Assembly: GCF_019320115.1 (NCBI RefSeq) | Contig: NC_089581.1 | Span: forward strand, 93,990,802-94,054,801 | DNA: 64,000 nt | Direction: 5' to 3' | From: Miscanthus floridulus | Lineage: Eukaryota; Streptophyta; Magnoliopsida; Poales; Poaceae | Shown: positions 35,323 through 46,500 of the stretch, piece after piece | Numbering within the stretch: position 1 is the first letter of the stretch | Layout of the letters: the number at the start of each line of letters is the position of its first letter | Made by a program: the position numbers and the translations under genes | Notes under the pieces: model-generated | Seen by the model: only the letters and a program-made list of their open reading frames with translations | Told to the model about the DNA's origin: nothing | Databases searched by the model: none

Positions 35323-36420
35323 GTGTTCCACATCAAGTGCAAGATGAAAGAGCAAGAAACCAAGCATTTTCGGGTAGATGAGAATGACGTGTTATGGTTC
35401 AAGGATAGGTTGGTGGTTCCAAAGGATAGAGAGCTTAGAAATCAAATCATATCCGAAGCACATTCCTCGAAATTATCTATTCATCCTGGTAGTAGCAAAA
35501 TGTATCATGATTTGAAGCCTTGCTTTTGGTGGACCAAGATGAAGGAGATAGCTGCTTATGTGGCTAGGTGTGACACGTTTTGTCGAGTTAAAGCTATACA
35601 CATGAAGGCTAGATTGCTTCAACCACTCGCTATTCCAGGTTGGAAATGGGAGAAGATAAGTATGAATTTTATTGTTGGACTCCCTACTACTCAGAGGAAT
35701 TTTAACTCTATTTGGGTGATTGTAGACCGTTTGACCAAGTCTGCACACTTCATTCCTGTCCGCATAGATTTCCGTCCAACTAACTATGCAGAGTTGTACT
35801 TCAATCAGATAGTCCGACTTCATGGGATACCTCACACTATTGTCTCTAATCGAGGGCCACAGGTCACTGCTCGCTTTTGGGAGCACTTATATGGATTATT
35901 GGGAACTAAGTTAGTAAGAAGCTCTGCCTATCATCCACAAACCAATGGGCAAACTGAGCGAGTGAATCAAATCTTAGAAGATATGTTGAGAGCGTGTGTC
36001 ATCTCGTCTAAGGGTTCATGGGAAAAGTGGTTGGCCCTAGCTGAATTCTCTTATAATAATAGTTATCAAGAGAGTATCAAGATGGCACCGTTTGAAGCTT
36101 TGTAGTGTCGAAAGTGTAGAACTCCATTGAATTGGGTTGAAGCTGGTGAAAGCAGATATTATGGAATTGATTTTGTTCAAGAAGCCGAAGAACAAGTCCG
36201 TACTATCCAAACCATATGGCCGTAGCTCAAGCTAGGCAGAAAAGTTATGCTGATCATCATAGAAAACCTATCGAGTTCGAAGTTGGAGACTTCGTTTATC
36301 TGAAAGTCTCACCCATGAAGAGTGTCTAACGCTTTGGTGTGATGCGAAAGCTTGCGCCAAGATATGTCAGTCCATTTCAACTCATAGGACAGAGCGGTAA
36401 GGTAGCATATAAGATCCAAT
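35323..36420 (+). pseudogene. TEK-1 integrase, catalytic Asp lost, chromodomain deleted
   Basis: An integrase zinc-binding region ([18 protein letters not shown], then CDTFCRVKA, where the CxxC is disturbed) is followed by the core. The two catalytic Asp are both Asn (ISMNFIVGLP and IVSNRGPQVT), while the Glu in NGQTERVNQ is kept. A TAG at 36103 follows FEAL. Frame changes follow, and the GPY-like tail stops at KVAYKIQLP, near 36420, where LTR sequence begins directly. The rest of the tail, the chromodomain, the polypurine tract and the first bases of the LTR are missing. Confidence 0.88.
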
Positions 36421-39400
36421 TACCCCAGGTGTTTGGCTTCCACATTTGCACTTGCATTTCATAAACATGAGCATCATTCATCCATTCATGAGCTTTGATT
36501 GTTTGGAACATGCTTTTGAAACATTGCAACATATGTTTATATTCCATGTGTGTTTGTTTTATGAAATGAATAGTGTGCAACACTCAAGTGCAACATGTGC
36601 AACTCACTCTTGAAACATGTCATGTACTTTAGTGAAACATGGTTAGTTAGTACTATGCCACAAACTCATGAAACATATGAAACATGGCTTTGAAACAAAA
36701 GTAACATTTCAATTGTTATTCCTTGTTTCCAATACATGTGATGCTTGATTTTGGTGTGGCCAATGTGGGGTGTGGCTAATTATCCTCTCAAACAACTTAG
36801 CTACACTTAGAATGTCATTAGGAACAATGTTCATGTTGACCATATTGCCTAATTAGGCTTTCAAGTAATGGTTTGACTAGTGTTGACCCCTAGAGCTCTT
36901 TTGTTTGACTGTTTAAAAAGTACATCTTAGAGTGTTTGCATGTCTGAGCAACCTAAAGCAAAGTTGTAGCAAATTTTATAAGGAACAAAAGTTATTTTAT
37001 GACCATCTCATGAAAATGTATTGAACATTCTAAAAAAGGGCCCACAAGTCAGTTTTGAGGTCTATTTGGAAACTCAGAAAAATTCTGAGTCTTGGAACTG
37101 ATTTTTAGTTTCATGTGTCGATGTTTGGAGCCTTATATCTCACTAACCAGGCCGAACTAGCTCTAGCTCCAATTGGAAAAGTTGTAGCACTCACCTAGAT
37201 CTCCAACTTTGTCAATTATGCCATGAGATAGATCATCACGGTTTAGGAGTTATGGAGCGAGGAAGTTGCGCTGTCAGTCGGCACCATTGAACACTGAATC
37301 AAAAACTTCAGACTGGCACAGTGCCGACCGTGTCAGAGCTCGGCCGCCGCGTGGATGGCCATGCATCGCCACTGCGCTGCTCGATCAGGCCACGATGGGC
37401 CAGAGAGCACCACATCAAGCCCAGCACGCGCCTATGACTCCACCGCGCTCACATCCCATTTTCTGCTCCTCCCTTCACTCCCCGCAGTGTCCGCCGTAGC
37501 ACCCACAACAGCCACCGCCGTCACCATTGCTCCGCCGAGCTTGCGTGAGCTCACCATGGCACCACAGCCAACCCCACTCCAACCATAACTCCACCGTAGT
37601 CTCCTTTAGCTCGTCCACCTCATCGTTGAGCTGGGGAATCAAGGTAGTGGCCGCATTTTTGTTTCTGCCGCCGTCCGAACCTCACTGGAATTGTGCTTGC
37701 CATGGCCGACCACCACCGGAGCCCTCTCACTCCCTTTTCTTCCTTCCCTAAGCTTCCCCGCAAGCCCTAGAAGCTCGTACCGAGCTTAGCCATGCCCTAC
37801 ATGGCTGGTTTTCATCGGAGCATTGTCGAAGCCTCGGCACCGTCCGCCATGCCCATCGCCGCCCTAGTTAGGCTTCGGTAGGGGTTGAACCCTAGGCACC
37901 ATTAGGTGTGGCTCGTCATGAGGAGCACGCCAGTGCCCTCGGTTTCACCGGAGAAGTCACCACCGGCGAGCTAGCACCGCTCCCGCGCCGTCCTGAGCCG
38001 CCTCCTCTATTTTTTCCTTCGCTGACACACGGGCCCAGCTGACCTGCGGGTCCCAGCTGTCAGCAACACCGAATTGAAAGCTAGTTCAAATATTTCAGAT
38101 TTGAATGCTATTTTGTAAAATTTATATCTCTAGTTTTATAGATCCAAATTGGGTGGTTCCAATTTTGTTAGGATCTTGGTGAAGTGTAGTATTTAGGAAA
38201 AATATAACATGAACACTTGTAGTAGAGTTTTGGGAAGAATTAAATTGAAACTTGAAATGTGTTTTTAAATGGGTGCAAACTTGTTTAAATTATATCTGGA
38301 GTTCCTGTACTCCAAAAATTATGAAATTTGGATGGTGAGCTCTTCTTGATGAGCTTTGGTAAAAATTTCAGAGTCAGTACAAGAATAGTTTTTAAGTTAT
38401 AGATATTCTTTTTATCATTAGATGATCCTTGTGTGAATTTTAATAAATTATCTATGAATCCAATGCTCATGAAATTTATTGAAGGTTGTCCTAGTACCTT
38501 AACAATGCTAAAAAAAATATAAAATATGTTCCTTGACACTTTTCACTAGGGTTTCCTATTTATGTTATTTTAAGCCTTTATGCCTTGTCATTTTTGTGTA
38601 GGATGTTATACTTGTTCAAATGATGTGAACTTTTTATAGTAGACTACTTGGAGCATATAGTACCTACTGTAATTTGTGTAGATTAAATGGTGTAGTTTTC
38701 ATATATGTTTATTATTCCTCTTAAATAATTAAATAAATTAAGAAAGGCATTAAAAGAAATGATTGGGTGGTGGACACTTTACTTTCTGGTGTTATTTTGA
38801 TATGTGTGATGAGTTAGTAAAGTTGGTTTTGTCCATTTATATGTTTAAAACATAAGTTAATAAATATTTTCTTGCATTATGTCTTTCTGAACAGTTCTCG
38901 AAACTTTACAAAGTTCACCATGATAATTTGGTTTGCTGGGAAAGTGGTGAATACAAAATTTGTAGATAACTTATGTATCTAGCTCTTGTTAAAATTTGGT
39001 GGCATTTGGCCCAATAGTTTAGGAGTTACAGTCATTCAAAGTTGGATCATAGTTTTGCTTGCTCTCTGTCTTGTTTGGACCTGATTAGGTGGTTCAGTAA
39101 CTTTGACCTGGTAAAGGTTGGAATAATGCCTTGAGGTCTGAAAATGAATTGTAGGCAATTTCACAAGCTTTCCAAATTGTCTTGTTGCTTGTCATTTCGA
39201 TTTGTAGATCTTCGGTTATGATCAGTTTACAGTACCACTGTATAGTTCCTGTTTTGCTAAAATACGGATGTTTGTGTGTATGCTTGTTGCAATGTTCTTG
39301 TGATTGTTTAGATGCTAGCCTAACTTGAGAACATGCTTAGGTGCAGGTGCTAGGTCCTTAACTAAATATGAGCAATTGTACATTAGGTTGTATAAACTTG

Positions 39401-41170
39401 GTAAGTTAAAGTGATTTGAATACAGCTTAAGTTAGAATATGCGGACTGCAGTAAGCATGTGCATTCCCCGAGCATCCCTAACTTCGTTCATATACATCCA
39501 TGATATTTATCTTGCGCATACATGCAATAGGTGTGCCAGAGGGAGTGATACTTCTGGAGTTCAAGGGAGCGAGCCAAGAGGAGCAGCCCGAGGTTCAGGC
39601 CACCGACGAAGCAGCCACCGAGGAGTAGTTGCCTGAGTGCCCTGACCACCGCCCATCCTCTTTCCTGAAAGGCAAGCCCTGGAGCATTCTAAGTCTCCCA
39701 TATTTTTACAAATATCTTGAGTATCTTTTATTGTTGATGATGCATTAAGTATAGGAATTGGTTGGAACCAATTGTTGCATTATATATCTATCCTTGTCCA
39801 GCTATTGCACCTGAATCCTATTTAAGTTCAGGAATAGGTTAAATGCTTAGCCATGCTTAGTGCAGTAGAAGTCGGGTGATTTGCTGTCACCTGTGAGCTT
39901 TAGGATGAGGTAGATCATGGTTGGCTATATTTGCTATCGTGGAAAAGAACCATGTTAATAATGAATGAAGACCAAGCAGAGTCTTGTGTAGGGTTGGACA
40001 TAGTGACTCCGTCTGTGTTGTTTAAGGACCGATACGCTGTACGTCCTCATGTCATGTTGAACGTAGCCTAACACTTAGCTGGCCGGATAAGTCATTCCGA
40101 TTGCGAAGCCTAGTAGCTCGACTCAGGCTGAGAACACGAGCAGTGGTGCGCATTCTAGAGGTAGCAAGGATGTGTGGAGAGCCATTGGCATAAGCCCAAG
40201 GCGGGTTAGAGTCCCGATCACCCTTGGCAGAGTGGTATTTTGAGAATGCCAATCTGTTCGGACTCGCGACTCCTAAATTATGCTAAAGGTGACTTGATTG
40301 CGACCCTGATGGAGGAAGCAGGGTTTGTGTTTAGGAATACCCCTCCAGCTGGATAGGAATCAATTCGAATCACCGTCTCTCCTAGATAATGAGAACTTGA
40401 CTGAGCAGCGGCAACGTAGATTCACTTAATTTAACGATATGGTTAAATGGATGATGATAATGTTGCCACGATCTATACCTAATATGGTTAATAATGTTTG
40501 CATCTTAATCAAGTGATTGCTTAGTATAGGTGCTAATATAGATGACAGGTTAATGGCTTAAAGTCACTGCTAGATCAGGTTAGAAGTTAATCGTTAGTAC
40601 CTATGCTTTTCTGTCAAAAAGGAAGTGTCAGCCAGATCCAATAAATTAAGCTATGCATGATCCTTGGTGTCATTTGTTTTGGTTTCCAATAGGTAAGTCT
40701 AGCTGAGTACCTTCTCGTACTTAGGGTTTATTCCCTCTTGTTGTAGATGACCTTCTTTATTAGGGCTTCTATAAGTATTGTCTCCACCCAGCGGGTGACG
40801 AAGACTAGATCATAGGCATGATCTCTATTTATCTTATCCGAATGCTTGTGGGATGTGATCAGCAAGCTGGTACTTGTATTTGAACTCATGTGTGTGAGTT
40901 AAACTATTTGCTTCCGCTACTTTACAAGACTCAGTTTGTAATAACTATGACTCTGATGTGTTGTAATCTATCTACAAACTATTTTTGAAATGTTGTAACG
41001 TGTGATGTGTTATGTTGAATTACTGTGATCTTGGTTGTATGCAAGTTGGTTTGAAATCCTTCGTGGTTTTAGTTGACTAACGGGTTTATATGGGCTCAAG
41101 TGCGAGAATTTGATCGTTTTGGCGATTGTTTTTGTACTTGTGCTCTTATAAATTGGTCGGTTCTATTACA
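36421..41170 (+). mobile_element. 3' LTR of TEK-1
   Basis: About 4.75 kb, beginning with a truncated start (accccaggtgtttggc against acaccctaggtgttagcc in TEK-2) and ending ttctattaca, as in the 5' LTR. It contains a GC-rich block at about 37260-38070, the peptide segment at about 39530-39700 and the hairpin block at 40705-40746. The sequence after 41170 is unrelated host element ATH-1. Confidence 0.88.
39530..39700 (+). pseudogene. LTR-embedded acidic peptide segment (TEK-1 3' LTR)
   Basis: After an acceptor-like catgcaatag the frame reads VPEGVILLEFKGASQEEQPE, a TAG after ATEE, then LPECPDHRPSSFLKGKPWSI. It matches the TEK-2 and TEK-4 LTR peptides in order and in the closing ECPDHRP-SFLKGKP motif. 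The TAG could be a decayed Gln codon. No known domain. Confidence 0.45.
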
Positions 41171-42081
41171 CCCAGACCCTAGGTGCGGTCGCACCCCCTT
41201 AAGCCCGCTTGGCCCCACCTTGCTCTGGCGGTTGCATGGCGGCATGCTAAGGATGGTTTGGGTGGTTTCCTATTTTATCTCTTGCAAAACAGACCTCAAG
41301 CATGTATAAAAGCATGGGTAGAGCTCTCCTCATTTCAATAACACCTCAAGGGAGCAAGAGCAACACACAAGAGCAACATTCCAAAGGGCTTAGGCCCTAG
41401 TAGTTATCTAGAATTATAAGGAAGAGATGTGAGGGAAGAGTATGGGGAAAACTAGGCTTTTTAGTGTCTCCCTGCCTTGTACCTCAACAGATACTTGTGC
41501 CTCAATGGGTTTTCCGCTAAGTGAGTATTCGTGATTCTTTTGGTTATAAATGTCTTTGATTAGTTAAGCTTTACTCTTACTTGTTTATGGGTTCGTCATC
41601 CATCCCCACGGTGGATGCTCTAGTAGAGGATTCCTGATAAAGACGAATGTTCCTAGCTAACTCTAGAGTAGTAGTCTATAGCGTAGATGTGGTGTCTAGG
41701 CTAGAGGCTACCTTCGTTTACCTTGTGCTCCACGGTTGAGGGGTAGGCGATAGGTGGTGACAGCCCTGTCCGTCCCTTGTAACCCCCCATGTCTGGGTAT
41801 GGCATAGAGCCATAGGCTGGCAATGCTTGGTAGACCAGGTGTTCACTAGTGCTCGAAGTAAGCAAGTAGAAGTAGAGTTTATCTTCTCATAGATCCAAAA
41901 TCCATAGGAATCCATCTCTACCCTTATCAGCTACCCTTGTGTTGTCCTTGGACGAATTAGCTAGAAGGAATACCTTCGTTCCCTATGGAAATACGATACC
42001 CTGAATACTTCTGGGTGAAAGCTACAACGGTAATTCCATACACTTGCTGATTCTTTCTGTAAACATTAAGAAATACCAACA
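41171..42081 (+). mobile_element. LTR remnant of ATH-1 (Athila/Tat-like), 5' part cut off by TEK-1
   Basis: Abuts the end of TEK-1. It has a TATA box and ends with a typical Athila/Tat-style terminus (gctacaacggtaattcc ... ataccaaca), followed by a GC-rich primer-site-like sequence. The upstream half would lie left of TEK-1, outside the window. I found no matching 3' LTR downstream. Class assignment is inference from these end features. Confidence 0.5.
41302..41311 (+). promoter_or_regulatory. TATA box in ATH-1 LTR
   Basis: tgtataaaag lies in the LTR, followed by a pyrimidine-rich stretch. It is a plausible core promoter. Confidence 0.5.
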
Positions 42082-42098
42082 CCTGCGCCGCCTCCCCC
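42082..42098 (+). other. Possible primer-binding site of ATH-1 (tRNA-Asp type, weak)
   Basis: cctgcgccgcctccccc follows the presumed LTR end. It resembles the tRNA-Asp primer site tggcgccgttgccgggg used by Athila-like elements, but with several mismatches. Confidence 0.3.
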
Positions 42099-42265
42099 CT
42101 CCCCCCTCGACCCACCCTATTCCCTCACAAACTGAAACCTCTTGCTTAGATCCTTCCACACCATGGGGATCTACTGCGCTGCGAGGATCTACCGCGCCGC
42201 CATCTATCAGTGCGCCACTCCTCCAGCGAGCAAGCCAGTCAAGATCGCCTTCTTGCCTCAGCACG

Positions 42266-42351
42266 GTGAGGCCATCTGTGATCTCCTTTTTTCTTCATGA
42301 ATTTATGGTGTTTGATGAAACACATGTGTAATTTTTTTCTAATTGTTGTAG
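42266..42351 (+). other. Candidate 86-bp leader intron of ATH-1
   Basis: gcacg|gtgagg opens and a T-rich run ending aattgttgtag closes directly before the ORF ATG at 42352. The layout matches GT-AG introns in size and pyrimidine tract. Confidence 0.45.
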
Positions 42352-43578
42352 ATGGCCCGAGTTAAATCAAAGCAGGTAGAACTACCACATCGCAGAAAGA
42401 GCTAGAGGCAGGCAACCATTCTTTGAGAAGCAAAGGAACACGCACCACCACAACCTAGAACGAGCTAGAGGAAGGCTTGCAGTGTCCCAGAAGTAGAGGA
42501 ACAAGCTCCACCATAGCCCTATAAGAGGCAGAGGAAGGCAAACAGTATCCGAGAGGTAGAGGAAGAGGCAACCAAAGCTATGCTAGCCCTAGAGTCCAAG
42601 AATTCTCGTAGGCAGACTCGAATGGCTCACCGACAGCAACAATGTGAGGAGAGTGCTAAAATGGATCTTAGTGAGGAGGAGCTCACTGAGGAACAACTAC
42701 AGCAAATGACCGAGTTCCACTCCAAAAACCAGACCAATCACTTTGCACCTTTCTGGTCAAATCTATAGCTACTCATGGGGGCATGGGCACTCACACTCGT
42801 GGAGGTTCGATGTGTGCCACAATTGGTGGTACGAGGAGCAGGTGAGGAGGTAATTTGATGTGTGCCATAATTGGTGGTACGAGGAGCAGTCAAGGAGGTA
42901 ATTTGATGTCTGCCAATGGTGGTACGAGGAGCAGTCGAGGAGGCTTGGTGTCTGCCAGTGGTGCTATGAGAAGCAGTAATATTGAGACAAAGAAAGAGGT
43001 GGTTCAATTCTATGACTTTTGGTATTATAGCTCAAAGAAGATACAGAACATCAGGTTCTGTGATATTGAGTTCTGGTTTCTGCTCCTCAAAGATCCTGAC
43101 ACAAATTCACAGTTCTAGACTATGACTCAGGAGAGTTTCTTCCTAAGCTACCATGCTAGAGGGATGGCACTACCAGACCAAAGTATACTTGGTTGGGATG
43201 AGCTTGAGAGAGCATCTAGTATACCCATCTAACCCCTCTTTGAGCAGTTCCTGGGCTTCGTTCACCTTTTTAGTGAGGTTGATCGAATTGTGATAAGCTA
43301 GGTGCATCAGTTCTATGCAATAGTGTGGATTCATCCAGAGCAAGACTTCATTCCTTTTATGCTCAATGGTTGGCCAGAGCAAATGTCCTATAACCACCTG
43401 CAACAACTCCTCGAGATTGACACTTTAGATAGGAAGCTCCACCAGATAGTCTACGAAGAAGCTCTACCTCCGCATTGTAGTAGGGCTAGAGGTACTTTTC
43501 CTACAAACCATGAGATTCGGCCGCTCTTCATGGAGCACTTCATCGATGGCTCCTTGCATACACTAAACAAACTACGTC
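42352..43578 (+). pseudogene. ATH-1 ORF, first half (non-autonomous retroelement protein)
   Basis: Begins MARVKSKQVELPHRRKS, a basic N-terminus broken by TAG stops at Gln codons, with repeated RQ/EEQAPP motifs. A helical stretch follows (MDLSEEELTEEQLQQMTEFH). The second half has FCDIEFWFLLLKDP, HQFYAIVWIHPEQDFIPFML and DRKLHQIVYEEALPPHCS. This resembles the domain described as putative plant transposon protein in many non-autonomous grass retroelements, but I cannot confirm it without a search. The ORF is cut by TEK-4 at 43578 and resumes in frame at 48708. Confidence 0.45.
43574..43578. repeat. Target-site duplication of TEK-4, left copy (acgtc)
   Basis: Matches acatc at 48703-48707 apart from a CG to CA change, typical of methylated cytosine decay on the other strand. 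Confidence 0.65.
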
Positions 43579-46500
43579 TATAACACTCTGGGTTTTAGGC
43601 TTGCATAATTGCACTTGCATTGCATGAGCATAAGCATCATTCATTCATGCATAAGCATTTTCATATGAAACATTACTATGAAACATGTGAAACATACTAT
43701 TGTTCTTCTCTATTTCATTGTATGTATGCTTTATGATCATGTGTGGCTAATGCAAGTGGTGATGTTTGGTCACTAAAACAGCTTAGCTACACTTAGGATG
43801 CCTAATGGAACAATGTTCATGTGGATCACCTTACCTAATTGAGCTCCTAAGTGATGACATGCTTAGTTTGACCTAGGAAGTACTTATGTGTGACCAATGT
43901 ATGAAATGCTTGTGGGACCTTAGGGGTACCCTAAACATGCTTAGAATGTCATATGGAACAACTTTGGTATTCATAACTTGGACCAATTTGGCCTCTAAGT
44001 CATGGTTATAGTGTAAGTTACCATTTTCAAGTTGTATGTTTGACCTAAGTTAAACTATAGCATAGAGTGTTTGCATGGTAGTGCACCCTTAAGAAAAGTT
44101 GTAGTACTTGACTAGACTAACAACTTTTATTTTTGGATCAAGAGCTAATCCAGTGCCTAACATGGTCAAATAGGGCTCACAAGAATCAACAAATTACTGT
44201 TTTCAAACTCGGAATTTTCTCTAACTCAAAAACTGGTTTACAGTTTCATGTGCCATACTTTGATGCTTTACAATTTGAAAACCAGCTCAAATTAGACCAA
44301 GCCCATTTAAGCAAAGTTGGAGTTTACATGTAGCTCTACAACTTTTATTAATGGAGTTTTTGCTAACTTGCCATGGATTAGGAGTACTAATGGCTTGAAA
44401 TGGTGCTGTCAAACGGCCTGATGGCCGGTTTGAACCAGCGTCATGCGCTGTCAGTGGCCAACCATGCTAGGACATGGCCACCACATGGTGGCCGTACACT
44501 AGCGATGGCTGAGCTGGTTGGGCAGCAGCACAGTGAAGACTGAGGCGACCCTGCTGCTCCATTCACTTCCCACCCTCTTGCTCTCTTGCGCCTTCCCTCT
44601 CGGCCACCAGCAGCAGCGCCACCATCGCCATCACTGCCATGAGTTCGCCAGGCTCATGTGCAGCCATCACCACTCCAATGTCCACTTACTCATGCCAGTA
44701 GCATCGCCCTGCTCTCCTCTACCACCTCAAACCACCAATTTGACCACTCAAGCACAGGTGAGGTCGTATTCCGAGTCACCATGTTCGCCATGGCCGCAGT
44801 GCGCCATCGAGCATGAGCTCGCCATGGCTAGCCACAACACGTGCACCTTTGCTCCTTCTCTCCCTCCTTTGGTCTTCATCGTAGGTCCTAGGAGCTTAAC
44901 CCACCACCTTTTTAGATGCTACCGCCGGGTTGCACCGGAACATGCTGCCGCTCCTGCTGCAGCCGCCATGGCCGCCATGACAGGCAAGCTCGCCGCTGCT
45001 AAGCTAGCCTATCGCCTTCCTCCTCATTGGCACGCCTTTGGTAGAGTAGACCTAACCCTAGCTAATGGCATGACAAAGACCTCTCTCTTGCCATCGTCTA
45101 GCTGGAACGCCGAGAGCACCACCGTGCTCCGTGCGTCGCTGCGCGGCCACGCACGTGGGCAGAGCTCACTATCGCACGGACATATCCCTAACCACCCTAA
45201 CTAGCTCCATTGAACCACCATAGAGCCATAGGGCTCATCACCAGAGCGAATGGTGGCCGAAGACCACCGGCGTATCGCCGCACACGCTCCGTCATTCACC
45301 ATTGCCGCCAGCGAGCGTGCTCCGGTGGACCTCCGACCAAACCGAGGGTACCCCTAGGCGTGGGAAGTCACGGGGAGTGCAATGGTGGTGAGCTCACTGC
45401 CAGTGACCTCGCTGGTGACGAGCAGTGTCTAGTCAAATGCCGCCTCTGTTCAGGTTCACTAACGGGTGGGTCCCATTGACCGTGGGCCCCATCTGTTAGT
45501 CCGAGTATTGGTTCTGATTTTCTTTTTTTTCATAGGATTGATTACCAACTTAAAATATCCATATCTGGAGCTATAGGTGTTCAAATTGAGTGAACCAAAT
45601 TTTGTTGGATTCCTCATAAAGTGTAGTATTTGATCAAAATATGAAATGCACTGTTTATGGTATTTTTCTAGGAGAATAAAATGTAGCTGGATAAATACTT
45701 TTTAAATGTTTTCAATCTTGTAAAATGCATAACTTGAGCTAGAAAAGTGATAAAAATGTGATTCTAATTTTGTTGGTCTTGTCTTGTCATGTACTACCTA
45801 GGAAAAATATTGATTGCACAGTGATCTTGTTTGAAATAGGAGTTTGCTATTTATCTTGAATAAATGCTAGATTCTTGTGCTATTTTTATGGTAAAAACAT
45901 GTATCCAATGAGCATGAAATGTATTACACAGTGTTCTTATGCTATAATGAAGCTAATAAAAATATGAATTCTGTTGTTTGACACTTTTCAATAGGAGTTC
46001 CTATTTATGCTACTTTAAGCCCTACTGGCTTGTCATTTTTGTGTAGGATATTGTACATCTTTATATGCTATGAAATTTATACAGTAGACTACTGGGGGTA
46101 TGTATAAGCTACAGTAATTTTATCAGAATTTATGGTGCACCTTTGATATATTTTCCTTATTTCATCTTAATGCCCAAATAATTTAATAAATGCATTTAAA
46201 TAATTTACTTGGGCTTGACCATCATGTTTTGTGGTGTGTATTTGATTGCTTGTATGCAGTGAAATATTAATTGCTCAATAGTTCAATTTTAGTGACTGTT
46301 TGGATAGTTTCAGTTGTGAAGTAAATTGCATGAGTAAAACAATATTTGCTATAAATATTGTCAATAACAAAGTGGTAGATAACTTACTTATCTTGCTCAT
46401 GTCAAATTTTCATGGCAATAGGCTAAATGGTTGGAGAGTTATAGCTCTTAGAATTTAGTCTCTAGGAATGCTTAATCTCTAGAAATTTCTAGATAGACCT

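Noticed and set aside
44518..45204. 228-codon open frame inside the TEK-4 LTR as a gene
   Set aside because: It lies in the GC-rich LTR block, is low in complexity (Ser, His, Ala), and has no counterpart in the TEK-1, TEK-2 or TEK-3 LTRs.
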